Source: Neorhizobium populisoli (GTDB taxonomy: Bacteria > Pseudomonadota > Alphaproteobacteria > Rhizobiales > Rhizobiaceae). From it: 64,000 nucleotides of DNA. The translations under genes were made by a program, and so were the position numbers. Shown here piece by piece: positions 25,027-34,170 of the stretch. The stretch is taken from the NCBI RefSeq assembly GCF_019430945.1, contig NZ_JAHYCB010000002.1, forward strand, positions 1 to 64,000. Reading direction: 5' to 3'. The notes beneath the pieces are model-generated. The model made no database searches, was not told the DNA's origin, and worked only from the letters and a program-made list of their open reading frames with translations. The stretch's first letter is position 1; every line of letters starts with the position of its first letter.

Positions 25027-26670
25027 TTACTCGGCCGGCTGCAGGGCAGGCGACTTCGAGGGTGCCTTGGGCAGCGAGCCGCCGATCGGTGCCTCGTCGC
25101 GCTGATGGCCGAGGATGGTCATGGTGATGTTGAAGGCCATGATGAGCGCGCCGGCGAGGTAAAGCCCACCGCCGATGGCGCGCAGCACGTAATAGGGCAG
25201 CATGGCCGCGACGGTTTCCGCGAACGAATAGACGAGGAAACCCTGGTCGTCGTACTCGCGCCACATCAGGCCCTGCTGCACGCCGGCGACCCACATGACC
25301 GCGGCGTAGACGACGATGCCGAGCGTGGCGAGCCAGAAGTGCCAGTTGACCATGCGGACCGAATAGAGCCGCTCGCGGTTCCACAGTTTTGGCACCATGA
25401 AATAGAGCGCACCGAAGGTGATCAGGCCATTCCAGCCGAGCGCACCGGAATGCACGTGGCCGATCGTCCAGTCGGTATAGTGGCTGAGCGAGTTGACGGC
25501 CTTGATCGACATCATCGGCCCTTCGAAGGTCGCCATGCCGTAGAAGGCGACGGCCATGATCATCATGCGGACGATCGGGTCGGTGCGGATCTTGTCCCAG
25601 GCGCCGGAAAGCGTCATCAGGCCGTTGATCATGCCGCCCCACGAAGGCATCCACAGCATGATCGAGAACACCATGCCGAGTGTCTGCGCCCAGTCGGGCA
25701 GGGCGGTGTAGTGCAGGTGGTGGGGGCCGGCCCAGATATACATGAAGATCAGCGCCCAGAAGTGGATGATCGACAGCCGGTAGGAATAGACCGGGCGGTT
25801 CACCTGCTTGGGGATGAAGTAATACATCATGCCGAGGAAGCCGGCGGTGAGGAAGAAGCCGACCGCGTTATGGCCATACCACCACTGGGTCAGCGCATCC
25901 TGCACGCCCGAGAAGGCCGAGTAGCTTTTGACGCCGAGGAACGAGGCAGGGATCGCCAGGTTGTTCACCACATGCAGCATCGCGATCGTCACGATGAAGC
26001 CGAGGTAGAACCAGTTCGCCACATAGATATGCGGCTCGCGGCGCTTGATGATCGTGCCTAGGAAGACCACGAGATAAGCGACCCAGACGATCGTCAGCCA
26101 GATATCGACATACCATTCCGGCTCCGCATATTCGCGGCTCTGGGTAATGCCGAGCAGATAACCGGTCGCCGCCATGATGATGAAGAGCTGGTAGCCCCAG
26201 AACACGAACCACGCGAGATTGCCGCCGAACAGGCGCGCCCGACAGGTGCGCTGGACCACATAGAACGAGGTCGCCAGAAGTGCATTGCCGCCGAAGGCGA
26301 AAATGACGCCGGACGTGTGCAGCGGCCGCATGCGCCCGAAATTGAACCAAGGCTCGATATTGAGATCGGGGAAGGCCAGCTGCAGCGCAATGACCACGCC
26401 GACAAGAAATCCGACGATCCCCCAGAACATCGTGGCGACGGTGCCGTAGCGGATCACCTCGTCGAAATATTCCGACTGTTTTGCCGCAATCTGAGCCGGG
26501 GTTGGCGGCGTGAAGGAGATGCGGCGCATCAGCAGGATCGTGCTGATCAGCAGCGTGAAGAACAGCACCCACATATGGGCCTGAAACAGGCTGTCATGCG
26601 CAAAGGCCGCCCCCAGCAGAGCCAGGAAGGTGCCGATCGCCAGCCAGATGGTCTCGGAGACGTAATTCAT
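25027..26670 (-). CDS. fixN: cbb3-type cytochrome c oxidase catalytic subunit I
   Basis: 547 residues from ATG 26670 ([20 protein letters not shown]); a TTG/ATG a few codons upstream is less likely. Twelve membrane helices with the conserved His residues for low-spin haem b and the haem b3/CuB centre ([46 protein letters not shown]). This is the high-affinity proton-pumping terminal oxidase used at low oxygen. First gene of fixNOQP, with a perfectly symmetrical FixK-like palindrome 83 bp upstream. Confidence 0.96.
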   Translation of the reverse strand: MNYVSETIWLAIGTFLALLGAAFAHDSLFQAHMWVLFFTLLISTILLMRRISFTPPTPAQIAAKQSEYFDEVIRYGTVATMFWGIVGFLVGVVIALQLAFPDLNIEPWFNFGRMRPLHTSGVIFAFGGNALLATSFYVVQRTCRARLFGGNLAWFVFWGYQLFIIMAATGYLLGITQSREYAEPEWYVDIWLTIVWVAYLVVFLGTIIKRREPHIYVANWFYLGFIVTIAMLHVVNNLAIPASFLGVKSYSAFSGVQDALTQWWYGHNAVGFFLTAGFLGMMYYFIPKQVNRPVYSYRLSIIHFWALIFMYIWAGPHHLHYTALPDWAQTLGMVFSIMLWMPSWGGMINGLMTLSGAWDKIRTDPIVRMMIMAVAFYGMATFEGPMMSIKAVNSLSHYTDWTIGHVHSGALGWNGLITFGALYFMVPKLWNRERLYSVRMVNWHFWLATLGIVVYAAVMWVAGVQQGLMWREYDDQGFLVYSFAETVAAMLPYYVLRAIGGGLYLAGALIMAFNITMTILGHQRDEAPIGGSLPKAPSKSPALQPAE

Positions 26671-26753
26671 GGTCTTGAGCCTCACAGCGCGAACGCGCTG
26701 CCGGTTGAAGGATTGTGACCATGATGGGGTGACACAGGGGGAGCGTGAGGCGT

Positions 26754-26767
26754 TTGACCTGCGTCAA
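26754..26767. promoter_or_regulatory. FixK/FNR box upstream of fixN
   Basis: TTGAC-CTGC-GTCAA is a perfectly symmetric variant of TTGAT-N4-ATCAA (C/G at the fifth positions). Centre 26760.5: transcription at +41.5 would begin near 26719, leaving a ~49-base leader before fixN. Confidence 0.8.
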
Positions 26768-26827
26768 CGGGGAGGGTGTCGGGTGTTGGTAAGGTGAGGT
26801 TAACCGCTAATGTTGGAGCGCGGCACA

Positions 26828-27000
26828 CCCCCCTCTGCCCTGCCGGGCATCTCCCCCACAAGGAGGGAGATTACAAGAGGCACGCTCCTCACCGCACATT
26901 AAACGTTGCGGCACTGAGCAAGATTAGTTGCCTGGGGAAACCGGTGCGCCCAGCCAATCTCCCTCCTTGTGGGGGAGATGCCCGGGAGGGCAGAGGGGGG
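26828..27000. repeat. Rhizobial intergenic inverted repeat (RIME-like), arms 45 bp
   Basis: Arm 26828-26872 and arm 26956-27000 are reverse complements at 44 of 45 positions, separated by 83 bp. The ccctctgccc...catctcccccacaagg...gagatt type is, from memory, a very common extragenic element in Rhizobiaceae. Outside the FixK box, the 26671-27034 gap holds only this element. It could fold in RNA and act as a transcription barrier between the fix genes and the ABC operon. Confidence 0.85.
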
Positions 27001-27034
27001 TACCCCACGCTCCAACTCAAAATTGGAAGTCTCC

Positions 27035-28093
27035 TCAATCCTCCGGATCAAGAATGCAGCACTGCTCCGGCACAGGCGTCAGCATCGCTCTCGTCCCTGC
27101 CTCCAGCGGATCTGACAGCGCACCGTTGGCGGTTATCTCCCCCGCCGCCGTCTGGCACTTGTACTGATACGCCCGCCCGAGATACGTCCGTGTCCCAAGC
27201 GTCGCCGGAATACCCTCACCGTCGCGGCGCACCGTCAGGCCATCCGCTCGGCTCGCCAGCACGAAATCGTCCTTGATCGCCCCGAACACATCTTGCGACA
27301 GATGCAGCTTTGTCCCGCCGATGGCCTCCGCCGTCACCACCGCTCCATCGCGGCCGGTCACCTTCATGCGGATCAGGTTCTCGAACCCGACGAACCGCGC
27401 CACGAAGGCATTGGCCGGCTTGCGATACAGCATTTCCGGCGTATCGAGCTGCAGGATGCGGCCGGCATTCATGATGGCCACGCGGTCGGAGATCGAGAAC
27501 GCCTCTTCCTGATCGTGGGTGACATAAAGCGAGGTCGTGCCGTTCGCCCGCTGCAGCTGGCGGATTTCGACGCGCATGTCGATGCGCAGCTTGGCATCGA
27601 GGTTGGACAGCGGCTCATCGAACATCAGGAGCGGCGGCTCGATAACGAGGGCGCGGGCGAGCGCGACGCGCTGCTTTTGACCACCGGACAATGCCGAGGG
27701 CAGGCGGTCGGCAAGCGGCGCGAGGCCGACGCGTTCCAGCATCGCCATGGCCCGCTTCACCCGGTCCGGCTTGGCGATAGTGCGCTGCTTGAGGCCGAAG
27801 GCGACATTGTCCAGCACGGTCAGATGCGGGAAGAGTGCGTAGTTCTGGAACACGAGCCCGATATCGCGGGCATGCGCAGGTAATGTCGTCAGGTCGCGGT
27901 CTCCGAGCCGCACGCGGCCGGCGGTCGGCTGCAGAAATCCGGCGACGATGCGAAGCGTCGTGGTCTTGCCGCAGCCGGAAGAACCGAGCAGCGAGACCAG
28001 TTCACCGGCGGCGACGGAGATGGAGAGATCCTTCAGAACTTGCGTGGTGCCGTAATGGGCCGAGAGGTTTTCAATAGTCAGGGATACGGTCAC
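27035..28093 (-). CDS. ABC transporter ATP-binding protein, PotA/FbpC-like
   Basis: 352 residues. Walker A GSSGCGKTT (~36-44), signature LSGGQKQRVALARALV, Walker B LLMFDEPLSNLDA, then a C-terminal TOBE-type domain. Belongs to the spermidine/putrescine/iron(III) importer class. Last gene of a four-gene operon (binding protein, two permeases, ATPase); it starts eight bases after the second permease gene. The substrate cannot be decided from the ATPase. Confidence 0.92.
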   Translation of the reverse strand: MTVSLTIENLSAHYGTTQVLKDLSISVAAGELVSLLGSSGCGKTTTLRIVAGFLQPTAGRVRLGDRDLTTLPAHARDIGLVFQNYALFPHLTVLDNVAFGLKQRTIAKPDRVKRAMAMLERVGLAPLADRLPSALSGGQKQRVALARALVIEPPLLMFDEPLSNLDAKLRIDMRVEIRQLQRANGTTSLYVTHDQEEAFSISDRVAIMNAGRILQLDTPEMLYRKPANAFVARFVGFENLIRMKVTGRDGAVVTAEAIGGTKLHLSQDVFGAIKDDFVLASRADGLTVRRDGEGIPATLGTRTYLGRAYQYKCQTAAGEITANGALSDPLEAGTRAMLTPVPEQCCILDPED

Positions 28094-28100
28094 GAGAAAC

Positions 28101-28889
28101 CTATTTGGTCAGGAATGTGAGGCCGAGCGTCGCTTCGACGATGGCCATGACGCCGACGGTTACCAGCATCAGCAGCACGGAAACGGACGCGATCGTCGGA
28201 TCGAAGAACTGTTCCATATGCGCGAGAATCTGGATCGGCAGCGTGGAAATGCCGGGTCCCGTCAGGAAGACGGAGACAGAGACGTCGTTGATCGAGGTGA
28301 TGAAGGCGAGGATGAAGGCGGCGATGACGCCGGCCTGGATATTTGGCAGCACTACCGTCATGAAGGTTTTCAGCGGCGGGCAACCGAGGCTCATGGCCGC
28401 TTCCTCGATCGAGAAGTCGAAGGACGCGAGGCTCGCGCCGACCACCCGCACCGAATAGGGCAGGACGAGCAGCGCGTGGCCGAGAATGAGGCTTGGGAAA
28501 ACCGGCAGGCCGGCGGCAATGGTGATCGATTTCAGGAGCGAAAAGCCGAAGACGATTTCCGGTACCAGGATCGGCAGTACGAACAGCGTCGAAAGCCAGC
28601 GCGGCAACTCCACCCTGTAGCGGTTCAGCGCATAGGCAGCCGGAATGCCGATCAGCAGCGAAAGGCCGGTGCCGAGAAAAGCAACCTGCAGGCTGGTGAT
28701 CGCCGTGCGCCGAAACGCCTCGATCTGGAAGATATTGGCGAACCAGCGCAGGCTCAGCCCCTGCGGCGGAAAGGTAAGGTAGGTCGTGTCGCTCAGCGAT
28801 GCACCGATGATGATGACGAGCGGCGCAAGCAGGAAGAGGAAGACGAGGGCGGCAAAGGCGCCGAGGACGGGATGAATGCGTGTCGGCAT
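28101..28889 (-). CDS. ABC transporter permease, PotC-like
   Basis: 262 residues with six predicted membrane helices. The first spans LGAFAALVFLFLLAPLVIII, and the EAA loop is visible as SIEEAAMSLGCPPLKTFMTV. It is separated by one base from the upstream permease. Together they form the pore of a spermidine/putrescine-type importer. Confidence 0.9.
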   Translation of the reverse strand: MPTRIHPVLGAFAALVFLFLLAPLVIIIGASLSDTTYLTFPPQGLSLRWFANIFQIEAFRRTAITSLQVAFLGTGLSLLIGIPAAYALNRYRVELPRWLSTLFVLPILVPEIVFGFSLLKSITIAAGLPVFPSLILGHALLVLPYSVRVVGASLASFDFSIEEAAMSLGCPPLKTFMTVVLPNIQAGVIAAFILAFITSINDVSVSVFLTGPGISTLPIQILAHMEQFFDPTIASVSVLLMLVTVGVMAIVEATLGLTFLTK

Positions 28890-28890
28890 C

Positions 28891-29715
28891 TTACACCGCC
28901 ATCGGGTTCAGCCGGCGCGCGATCCGGCTCATGATGGAAACGACGGCGATGGTGATGACCACCATGATCGCCGCAACGGTGGAGGCGCCGACCCAGTCGA
29001 AGGTCACCATGGCGCGCTGGTAAAGGAATGTACCCATCATCATCTGCTTTTCGCCGCCAAGCAGCTGCGGCGTAGCGTAGGAGGTGAAACTGCCGGTAAA
29101 GACCAGCACCGCGCCGACAATGAGGCCGGGTGTGGCAAGAGGCAGGATGACCTGGAAAAAGGTGGGGATCGGCCTGGCGCCCAGCGAGGCGGAGGCCTCG
29201 ATCAGGTCGCGCGGAATGCCTTCCAGCACGCCGGTCAAGGTGAGGATCATCAGCGGCACGAAGAGATAGACCATCGCGACGATGACCGAGCCTTCGGTGT
29301 AGAGCATGGAAAGCGGCTCGTTGATGATGCCGATCGACATCAGCGTGTCGTTGATGATGCCGTTCTTGCCGAGGATGATTAGCCAGGCGAAGGATCGGAC
29401 GACGACGCCGGTCAAAAGCGGGAAGACCGCGGCGATGATCATGATGCTCTTCAGCCGGCCGGGCATCTGGGCGATGACATAAGCGGTGATGAAGCCGATC
29501 ACGAGCGACAGCGCCGTGGTGATCAGTGCCACTTCCAGCGTGCGCCACAGCACGGCGCGGCGGAAACCGCTGTTGAAGAAGGCGGCATAGGTGGAAAACG
29601 CCCCCTTGGCCTCGCCGAACGTGGTGGCGATGGTGAGGGTCACGGGGATGATCAGCAGCACCGTGACGGCGATCGTCGCGGGTAGCGGCAGGCCCCATTT
29701 GGCGAGTTTGGTCAT
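28891..29715 (-). CDS. ABC transporter permease, PotB-like
   Basis: 274 residues. N-terminal helix (LPATIAVTVLLIIPVTLTIA) and the EAA motif IEASASLGARPIPTFFQVIL identify the first permease of a PotB/FbpB-type importer. A rhizobial intergenic repeat (29745-29872) separates it from the binding-protein gene, which may lower permease expression relative to the binding protein. Confidence 0.9.
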   Translation of the reverse strand: MTKLAKWGLPLPATIAVTVLLIIPVTLTIATTFGEAKGAFSTYAAFFNSGFRRAVLWRTLEVALITTALSLVIGFITAYVIAQMPGRLKSIMIIAAVFPLLTGVVVRSFAWLIILGKNGIINDTLMSIGIINEPLSMLYTEGSVIVAMVYLFVPLMILTLTGVLEGIPRDLIEASASLGARPIPTFFQVILPLATPGLIVGAVLVFTGSFTSYATPQLLGGEKQMMMGTFLYQRAMVTFDWVGASTVAAIMVVITIAVVSIMSRIARRLNPMAV

Positions 29716-29744
29716 TGGTTTGTTATCTCATGTAGTGGGCTTGG

Positions 29745-29872
29745 CCCCCTCATCCGGCCCTTCGGGCCACCTTCTCCCCGAGGGGAGAAGGTGAGGTGCC
29801 GCACCGTCTCTATTCCCTCCTCTCCCTATCGGGGAGAGGGTGGCCGAGCAAAGCGGAGGCCGGGTGAGGGGG
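29745..29872. repeat. Composite rhizobial intergenic palindromic element
   Basis: Outer arms CCCCCTCATCCGGCC (29745-29759) and GGCCGGGTGAGGGGG (29858-29872) are inverted with one mismatch. Inside are two hairpins: CCTTCTCCCC/GGGGAGAAGG (29770-29791) and a second at about 29819-29839 (CCTCTCCC/GGGGAGAGG). This 'cccctcatccggcc...cttctcccc' mosaic is, from memory, abundant between genes in Rhizobium and Agrobacterium. It lies within the ABC operon between the binding-protein stop and the permease start. Confidence 0.88.
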
Positions 29873-29910
29873 CTCCGGGCTCTGATCTTGCTCAGTGGCA
29901 ACTGCCACCC

Positions 29911-30951
29911 TTACTTCCCAAACACCTCATTCCACTGATCGATCCACTCGGTCTTCGCCGCATTCATCTTCGAATAGCTGATCAGGCTGAGGCTTCCGAC
30001 CTGCTCGGCGCCATAGGTCCAGATCTTCGCCTGTTCCGGAGTCAGCACCACCTTGGTGTTGATCGGCGCATCGACGCCCTGTTCGGCTTCCTTCTGCTGC
30101 ACGTCCTTCGACAGGATGAAGTCGATGAACTTGTAGGCGAGGTCGAGGTTTTCGGTGCCCTTGGAAATGTTGATCGTGTTGACCGTGGCGATATCGCCTT
30201 CCTTGAGCTTGGCCCAGGTCATGGTCTTCACCGCGGCCTGCATGGAAGCGAGCGTGAAATCCTGCGCCATGGCGACGCGCACTTCGCCGGTTGAAATGAG
30301 GTTCACCAGTTCGGAACCGGTATTGTAATTCTTGACGATGTTCGGCTTCAGCGCCTCGACGGCGGCGAAGGTCTTTTCCGTGTCGGCATAGGGATCGACG
30401 CCAGCATGTTTGCCGGCTTGGATGACGGCCATCGGGCCGGCCGTGGTGGTGATACCCGGCAGCGAGACGGCGCTCTTCAGGTCCGGACGCCACAGGTCGT
30501 TCCACGACGTGACCGGCGGGTTGACCTTGGCGGAATCGTAAACCAAGCCGACGCGGCCGATCGTGTAGGCCGGGCCATACTTGCCCTGCGGCGCGCGGCC
30601 GAGTTCGTAGATCTCGGCAAGGTTCGGGATCTTCGACGGGTCGATCTCCTTGAACATGCCCTGCTCGATGCCCTGCTGCGAGAAGCTGTCGGAGAGGTAG
30701 ACGACATCGACGCCCTTGCCGTCGCGGAGCTTCAGCTTGTTCAGGCGGTCGGCATTGTTGCCGGTCTCGAACACGATGTTGCAGTCGCAAATCTTCTTGA
30801 ACGGCTCGATGATGTTGGCGTTCATCTTCTCGCCGTTATACCCCCACCAGGAAATGGTGAAGGTTTTCGACTGGGCGCTGGCCGTCGCGGCACCACCGAG
30901 AGAAGCGAGCAGGGCGAGGGTTGCCATTTGGGTGAAGCGAGCGGCTTTCAT
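29911..30951 (-). CDS. Extracellular solute-binding protein, PotD/FbpA-like
   Basis: 346 residues with a Sec signal (MATLALLASLGGAATASAQS, cleavage after ASA) and a two-lobed binding-protein pattern: TFTISWWGYNGEKMNANIIE, a CDC pair, VDVVYLSDSFSQQGIEQGMF and YTIGRVGLVYDSAKVNPPV. It resembles polyamine/iron-type receptors. Its divergent neighbour is an adenine-deaminase-like enzyme, so a nitrogen heterocycle or amine substrate is a reasonable guess but not shown. Confidence 0.9.
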   Translation of the reverse strand: MKAARFTQMATLALLASLGGAATASAQSKTFTISWWGYNGEKMNANIIEPFKKICDCNIVFETGNNADRLNKLKLRDGKGVDVVYLSDSFSQQGIEQGMFKEIDPSKIPNLAEIYELGRAPQGKYGPAYTIGRVGLVYDSAKVNPPVTSWNDLWRPDLKSAVSLPGITTTAGPMAVIQAGKHAGVDPYADTEKTFAAVEALKPNIVKNYNTGSELVNLISTGEVRVAMAQDFTLASMQAAVKTMTWAKLKEGDIATVNTINISKGTENLDLAYKFIDFILSKDVQQKEAEQGVDAPINTKVVLTPEQAKIWTYGAEQVGSLSLISYSKMNAAKTEWIDQWNEVFGK

Positions 30952-31144
30952 GAGCCATGTCCTTTGCGAGAGAGCGGCGTTGATCCGGCTCCGGGCGTCC
31001 CCCCGGATTTGAGGGGATACTATTTTTTGAACCGCCCCGTCGCAAGCTCAATAATTGGGCATTCGCGAATTTGAACAGGAGATGCGGTTGCTTTACAGAC
31101 AGGGTGCCTGACTTTAGTTTCCGGCCATCCGAACTTTCGAAAGC
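30952..31144. promoter_or_regulatory. Divergent control region with ATTCGCGAAT palindrome
   Basis: 193 bp shared by the binding-protein gene and the adenine-deaminase-like gene. A perfect 10-bp palindrome ATTCGCGAAT (31061-31070) lies near the middle and CAATAATTG just before it. Possibly an operator; no local regulator gene is present. Confidence 0.4.
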
Positions 31145-33028
31145 ATGCCCATGGTGACCGTGTCAGAAACCCTTCCAGACGACCTCCTGATCAACGCGAG
31201 CGACGAAGTGCGCATCCGGCAGGATCTCGTTCTGACCGCGCTGGGAAAGCGCCCGGCCGATCGGCTGCTCAGGGTCGGAAGGTTGCTGGATGTCCACAGC
31301 CGCACCTGGCTCGAAGACCAGGAAATCGTCATCAAGGGCCGCCGCATCGCCTATGTCGGCCCGGCTGGCAGCTATACGGGCGAAGTGATCGAGCGCATCC
31401 ACGAGCCGAACCTTTCCGCCGTGCCGGGTTTCGGCGAGGCGCACAAGCATATCGAAAGCTCGCACCTGACGCCGGAATTCGAGGCCGCACTTGTCATGCC
31501 GCATGGCGTCACCTGGGTCTGTGAGGCAAGCCACGAATTCTCCAACGTCAACGGCGCGAAGAACCTCGAATTCTGGCTCACCGCTCGCCGTGCCGGCTCG
31601 CCGATGAAGATCTTTCCGCTGCCGGGCTCGGCCGTGCCGCCGACCGCCTATGAGTGGGGCGGCGGTCATTTCGGTTATGATGAGCAGAGGCAGTTCATGG
31701 GCGAAAGCCTGATGGTCGCCGGCCTCGACGAGGTCATGGACTGGCCTTCGATCACCGACCCCTCCAATCCATCCTATGATCGCCTCTGGGGCATGATCGG
31801 CGCGACCTTTGAACAGCGCGGTGTGGTGGAAGGCCACGGCGCCGGCCTGCGCGACTTGGCCTCGGTCAATGCCTTCGCCGCTGCTGGCCTGGCGTCGGAT
31901 CACGAAGGCTGGTTCCTCGAAGAGGTTTGGCAGAAGCTGCAGCACGGCCTGTTCATCGAGCTTCGCCCGCATTCGCTGCCGGAAGTCATCCGCGGCCTGA
32001 TCGAAAAGAACCTCGCAGACTGGTCGCAGGTCGCTTTTGTCACCGACGACCGCAGCGCCACCGATACATTGAAGATGGGCGCGACCGATTACAATGTCCG
32101 CCTCGCGATCGAAAACGGCCTTTCGCCGGAGATCGCCATCCAGTGCGTCACGCTCAACCCGGCACGGCATATGCGCCTGACGCCTTGGGTCGGCTCAATC
32201 GCGCCCGGCCGTTTTGCCGATATCGTGCTGCTCGACGATGTCGAAAAGCTCTCCATCGCCAAGGTATGGGCCGATGGACGTCCGGTCTCCAAGGGCAAGA
32301 AGTTTACCGGCTCATTGCCGAAGATCGACTGGCCGGACTGGGCGACACAGACGGTGACGATCGACCGCGAAGTCGCCGCCGCCGATTTCCGCATCGAGGC
32401 GCCCGCCGGTCGCGAGACTGCCAATGCAGCGCTGCTCCGTCCCTTCCACTGGTCGGACGATTTCATCACCATGGAACTGCCGGTGGCCGATGGCGCCGTG
32501 CAGCGCGATCACGACCGCAATGTCACGAAATTCTCGATCGTCGATCGGTTTTCCGGTCAGGCGAAGGTTTCAAAGATGTTCTGGCTCGGCACCGGGCCGC
32601 GCACGCCGGATACCGCTCTGGGCTCGACGCTCGGTCATGACAAGCACAATATCTGGGTCGTCGGCTCCTCGGACGAGGCCATGGCCATGGTCGCCAACGA
32701 GCTGAAGTCACAGCAGGGCGGCTGGGTTCTGGTTTCGGGTGGCAAGGTTCTGGCCCGCGTGCATTACGAGGTCGGTGGCCTGATGACGGCCCGGCCGGCG
32801 GAAGAGCTGGATGCCGAGATGCAGGCGCTCTACAAGGCCGGCGAAGCGATCGACTGGATGTATGAACCGACATTTTCGCCACGCTGGTGGCCGGGTTTCC
32901 CCGAGCGCCTGTCGTTTGCAACGCTCACCTGCTCGCCCTGGCGCTGGGTTCTCGTCGCGCCGTCCGAGCGCGCGCCGCAAGGTTTCGTCAACGTTTTGAC
33001 CGGTCAGACGCATCCCATCGTCTGGTAA
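31145..33028 (+). CDS. Adenine deaminase-like amidohydrolase
   Basis: 627 residues. Amidohydrolase-superfamily architecture: an N-terminal beta segment (RVGRLLDVHSRTWLEDQEIV), metal-site region PGFGEAHKHIESSH, then a C-terminal adenine-deaminase-type domain. Adenine deaminases normally have PGFIDxHxHxES; here Asp is Glu and the second His is shifted (EAHKHIESS), although FVTDDRSATD, which provides the late metal Asp, is intact. ATG 31145 has no strong ribosome-binding site and ATG 31151 is possible. The likely reaction is deamination of adenine or a related heterocycle; substrate specificity may differ because of the altered motif. Divergent from a PotABCD-like importer. Confidence 0.82.
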   Translation: MPMVTVSETLPDDLLINASDEVRIRQDLVLTALGKRPADRLLRVGRLLDVHSRTWLEDQEIVIKGRRIAYVGPAGSYTGEVIERIHEPNLSAVPGFGEAHKHIESSHLTPEFEAALVMPHGVTWVCEASHEFSNVNGAKNLEFWLTARRAGSPMKIFPLPGSAVPPTAYEWGGGHFGYDEQRQFMGESLMVAGLDEVMDWPSITDPSNPSYDRLWGMIGATFEQRGVVEGHGAGLRDLASVNAFAAAGLASDHEGWFLEEVWQKLQHGLFIELRPHSLPEVIRGLIEKNLADWSQVAFVTDDRSATDTLKMGATDYNVRLAIENGLSPEIAIQCVTLNPARHMRLTPWVGSIAPGRFADIVLLDDVEKLSIAKVWADGRPVSKGKKFTGSLPKIDWPDWATQTVTIDREVAAADFRIEAPAGRETANAALLRPFHWSDDFITMELPVADGAVQRDHDRNVTKFSIVDRFSGQAKVSKMFWLGTGPRTPDTALGSTLGHDKHNIWVVGSSDEAMAMVANELKSQQGGWVLVSGGKVLARVHYEVGGLMTARPAEELDAEMQALYKAGEAIDWMYEPTFSPRWWPGFPERLSFATLTCSPWRWVLVAPSERAPQGFVNVLTGQTHPIVW

Positions 33029-33059
33029 AGGTCCAGGATTTCAATCAAGGAAAACGAAT

Positions 33060-34163
33060 ATGCCCGAACCGACACTGTTTACGCCTTTCAAGGTCCGCAA
33101 TCTCGAACTCCAGAACCGCATCGTCATCGCCCCCATGTGCCAGTATTCGGCAGAGGACGGCTGCATGACCGACTGGCACCTGATCCATCTCGGCCAGCTG
33201 GCGCTTTCCGGCGCGGCGCTGCTGACGATCGAGGCGACCGGCGTCACCCCGGATGGCCGCATCACCTATGCCGACGTTGGCCTTTATGACGACGCGACCG
33301 AGAAGGCGATGGGCCGCGTGCTGGACGGTATCCGCAAATGGTCCGATATGCCGATCGCCATCCAGCTCGCGCATGCCGGCCGCAAGGCTTCCACCGACAA
33401 GCCCTGGTTCGGCGGCAGCCAGATCGCGCCTGATCATGAGAACGGCTGGCAGACGGTTTCCGCCTCCAACATCCCCTTCAACCCGAAATACGTCGCGCCG
33501 ACCGCACTCGACAAGGACGGCCTGAAGCGCATCCGCGACGGCTTCGTCGACTCCGCCAAGCGCTCTGCCCGCTTGGGCATCGCCGCGGCACAGATCCACG
33601 CAGCGCATGGCTATCTGCTCCACCAGTTCCTATCGCCTCTCTCCAACCAGCGCACCGACGAATATGGCGGCTCGCTGGAAAACCGTATGCGCTTCCCGCT
33701 CGAAGTCTTCGATGCGGTTCGCCAGGCCTTCCCGTCCGACAGCGCGGTCACGGTTCGTGTTTCGGGGACGGACTGGGTGCCCGGCGGCTGGGATATCGAC
33801 CAGACCGTCGCCTTCGCGCAGAAGCTCGACGAACTGGGCTGCGACGCGATCCACGTTTCGAGCGGTGGTCTCTCCATGGAGCAGAAAATCCCGCTTGGCC
33901 CGAACTACCAGGTGCCGCTCGCCCGTGCCGTCAAGGCGGCGGTGAAGATGCCGGTGGTCGCCGTCGGCCTCATCACCGAACCGACCCAGGCGGAAGCGAT
34001 CGTTTCGACGGGCGATGCGGATCTCATCGCACTCGCCCGCACAATCCTCTACGATCCCCGCTGGCCCTGGCATGCGGCAGCAGCGCTAGGCGCTACGGTC
34101 TCCGCAGCACCGCAATATCTCCGCTGCCAGCCGTCGCAGCTGAAGAGCCTGTTCAAGAGCTGA
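33060..34163 (+). CDS. NADH:flavin oxidoreductase, Old Yellow Enzyme family (YqjM-like)
   Basis: 367 residues. FMN-dependent TIM barrel with FTPFKVRNLELQNRIVIAPM, the YqjM-class Cys-x-Tyr (APMCQYSAEDG), the active-site His pair (IHAAHGYLLHQFLSP) and FMN phosphate loop DLIALARTILYDPRWPWHAA. AAGGAAAA lies ~10 bases before the ATG. Members reduce activated C=C bonds using NAD(P)H. It follows the amidohydrolase by 31 bp and could share its transcript. Confidence 0.92.
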   Translation: MPEPTLFTPFKVRNLELQNRIVIAPMCQYSAEDGCMTDWHLIHLGQLALSGAALLTIEATGVTPDGRITYADVGLYDDATEKAMGRVLDGIRKWSDMPIAIQLAHAGRKASTDKPWFGGSQIAPDHENGWQTVSASNIPFNPKYVAPTALDKDGLKRIRDGFVDSAKRSARLGIAAAQIHAAHGYLLHQFLSPLSNQRTDEYGGSLENRMRFPLEVFDAVRQAFPSDSAVTVRVSGTDWVPGGWDIDQTVAFAQKLDELGCDAIHVSSGGLSMEQKIPLGPNYQVPLARAVKAAVKMPVVAVGLITEPTQAEAIVSTGDADLIALARTILYDPRWPWHAAAALGATVSAAPQYLRCQPSQLKSLFKS

Positions 34164-34170
34164 CGGTCGT

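Noticed and set aside
24634..26061. A 475-codon + strand frame opposite fixO and fixN
   Set aside because: Antisense to cbb3 oxidase genes with intact haem motifs.
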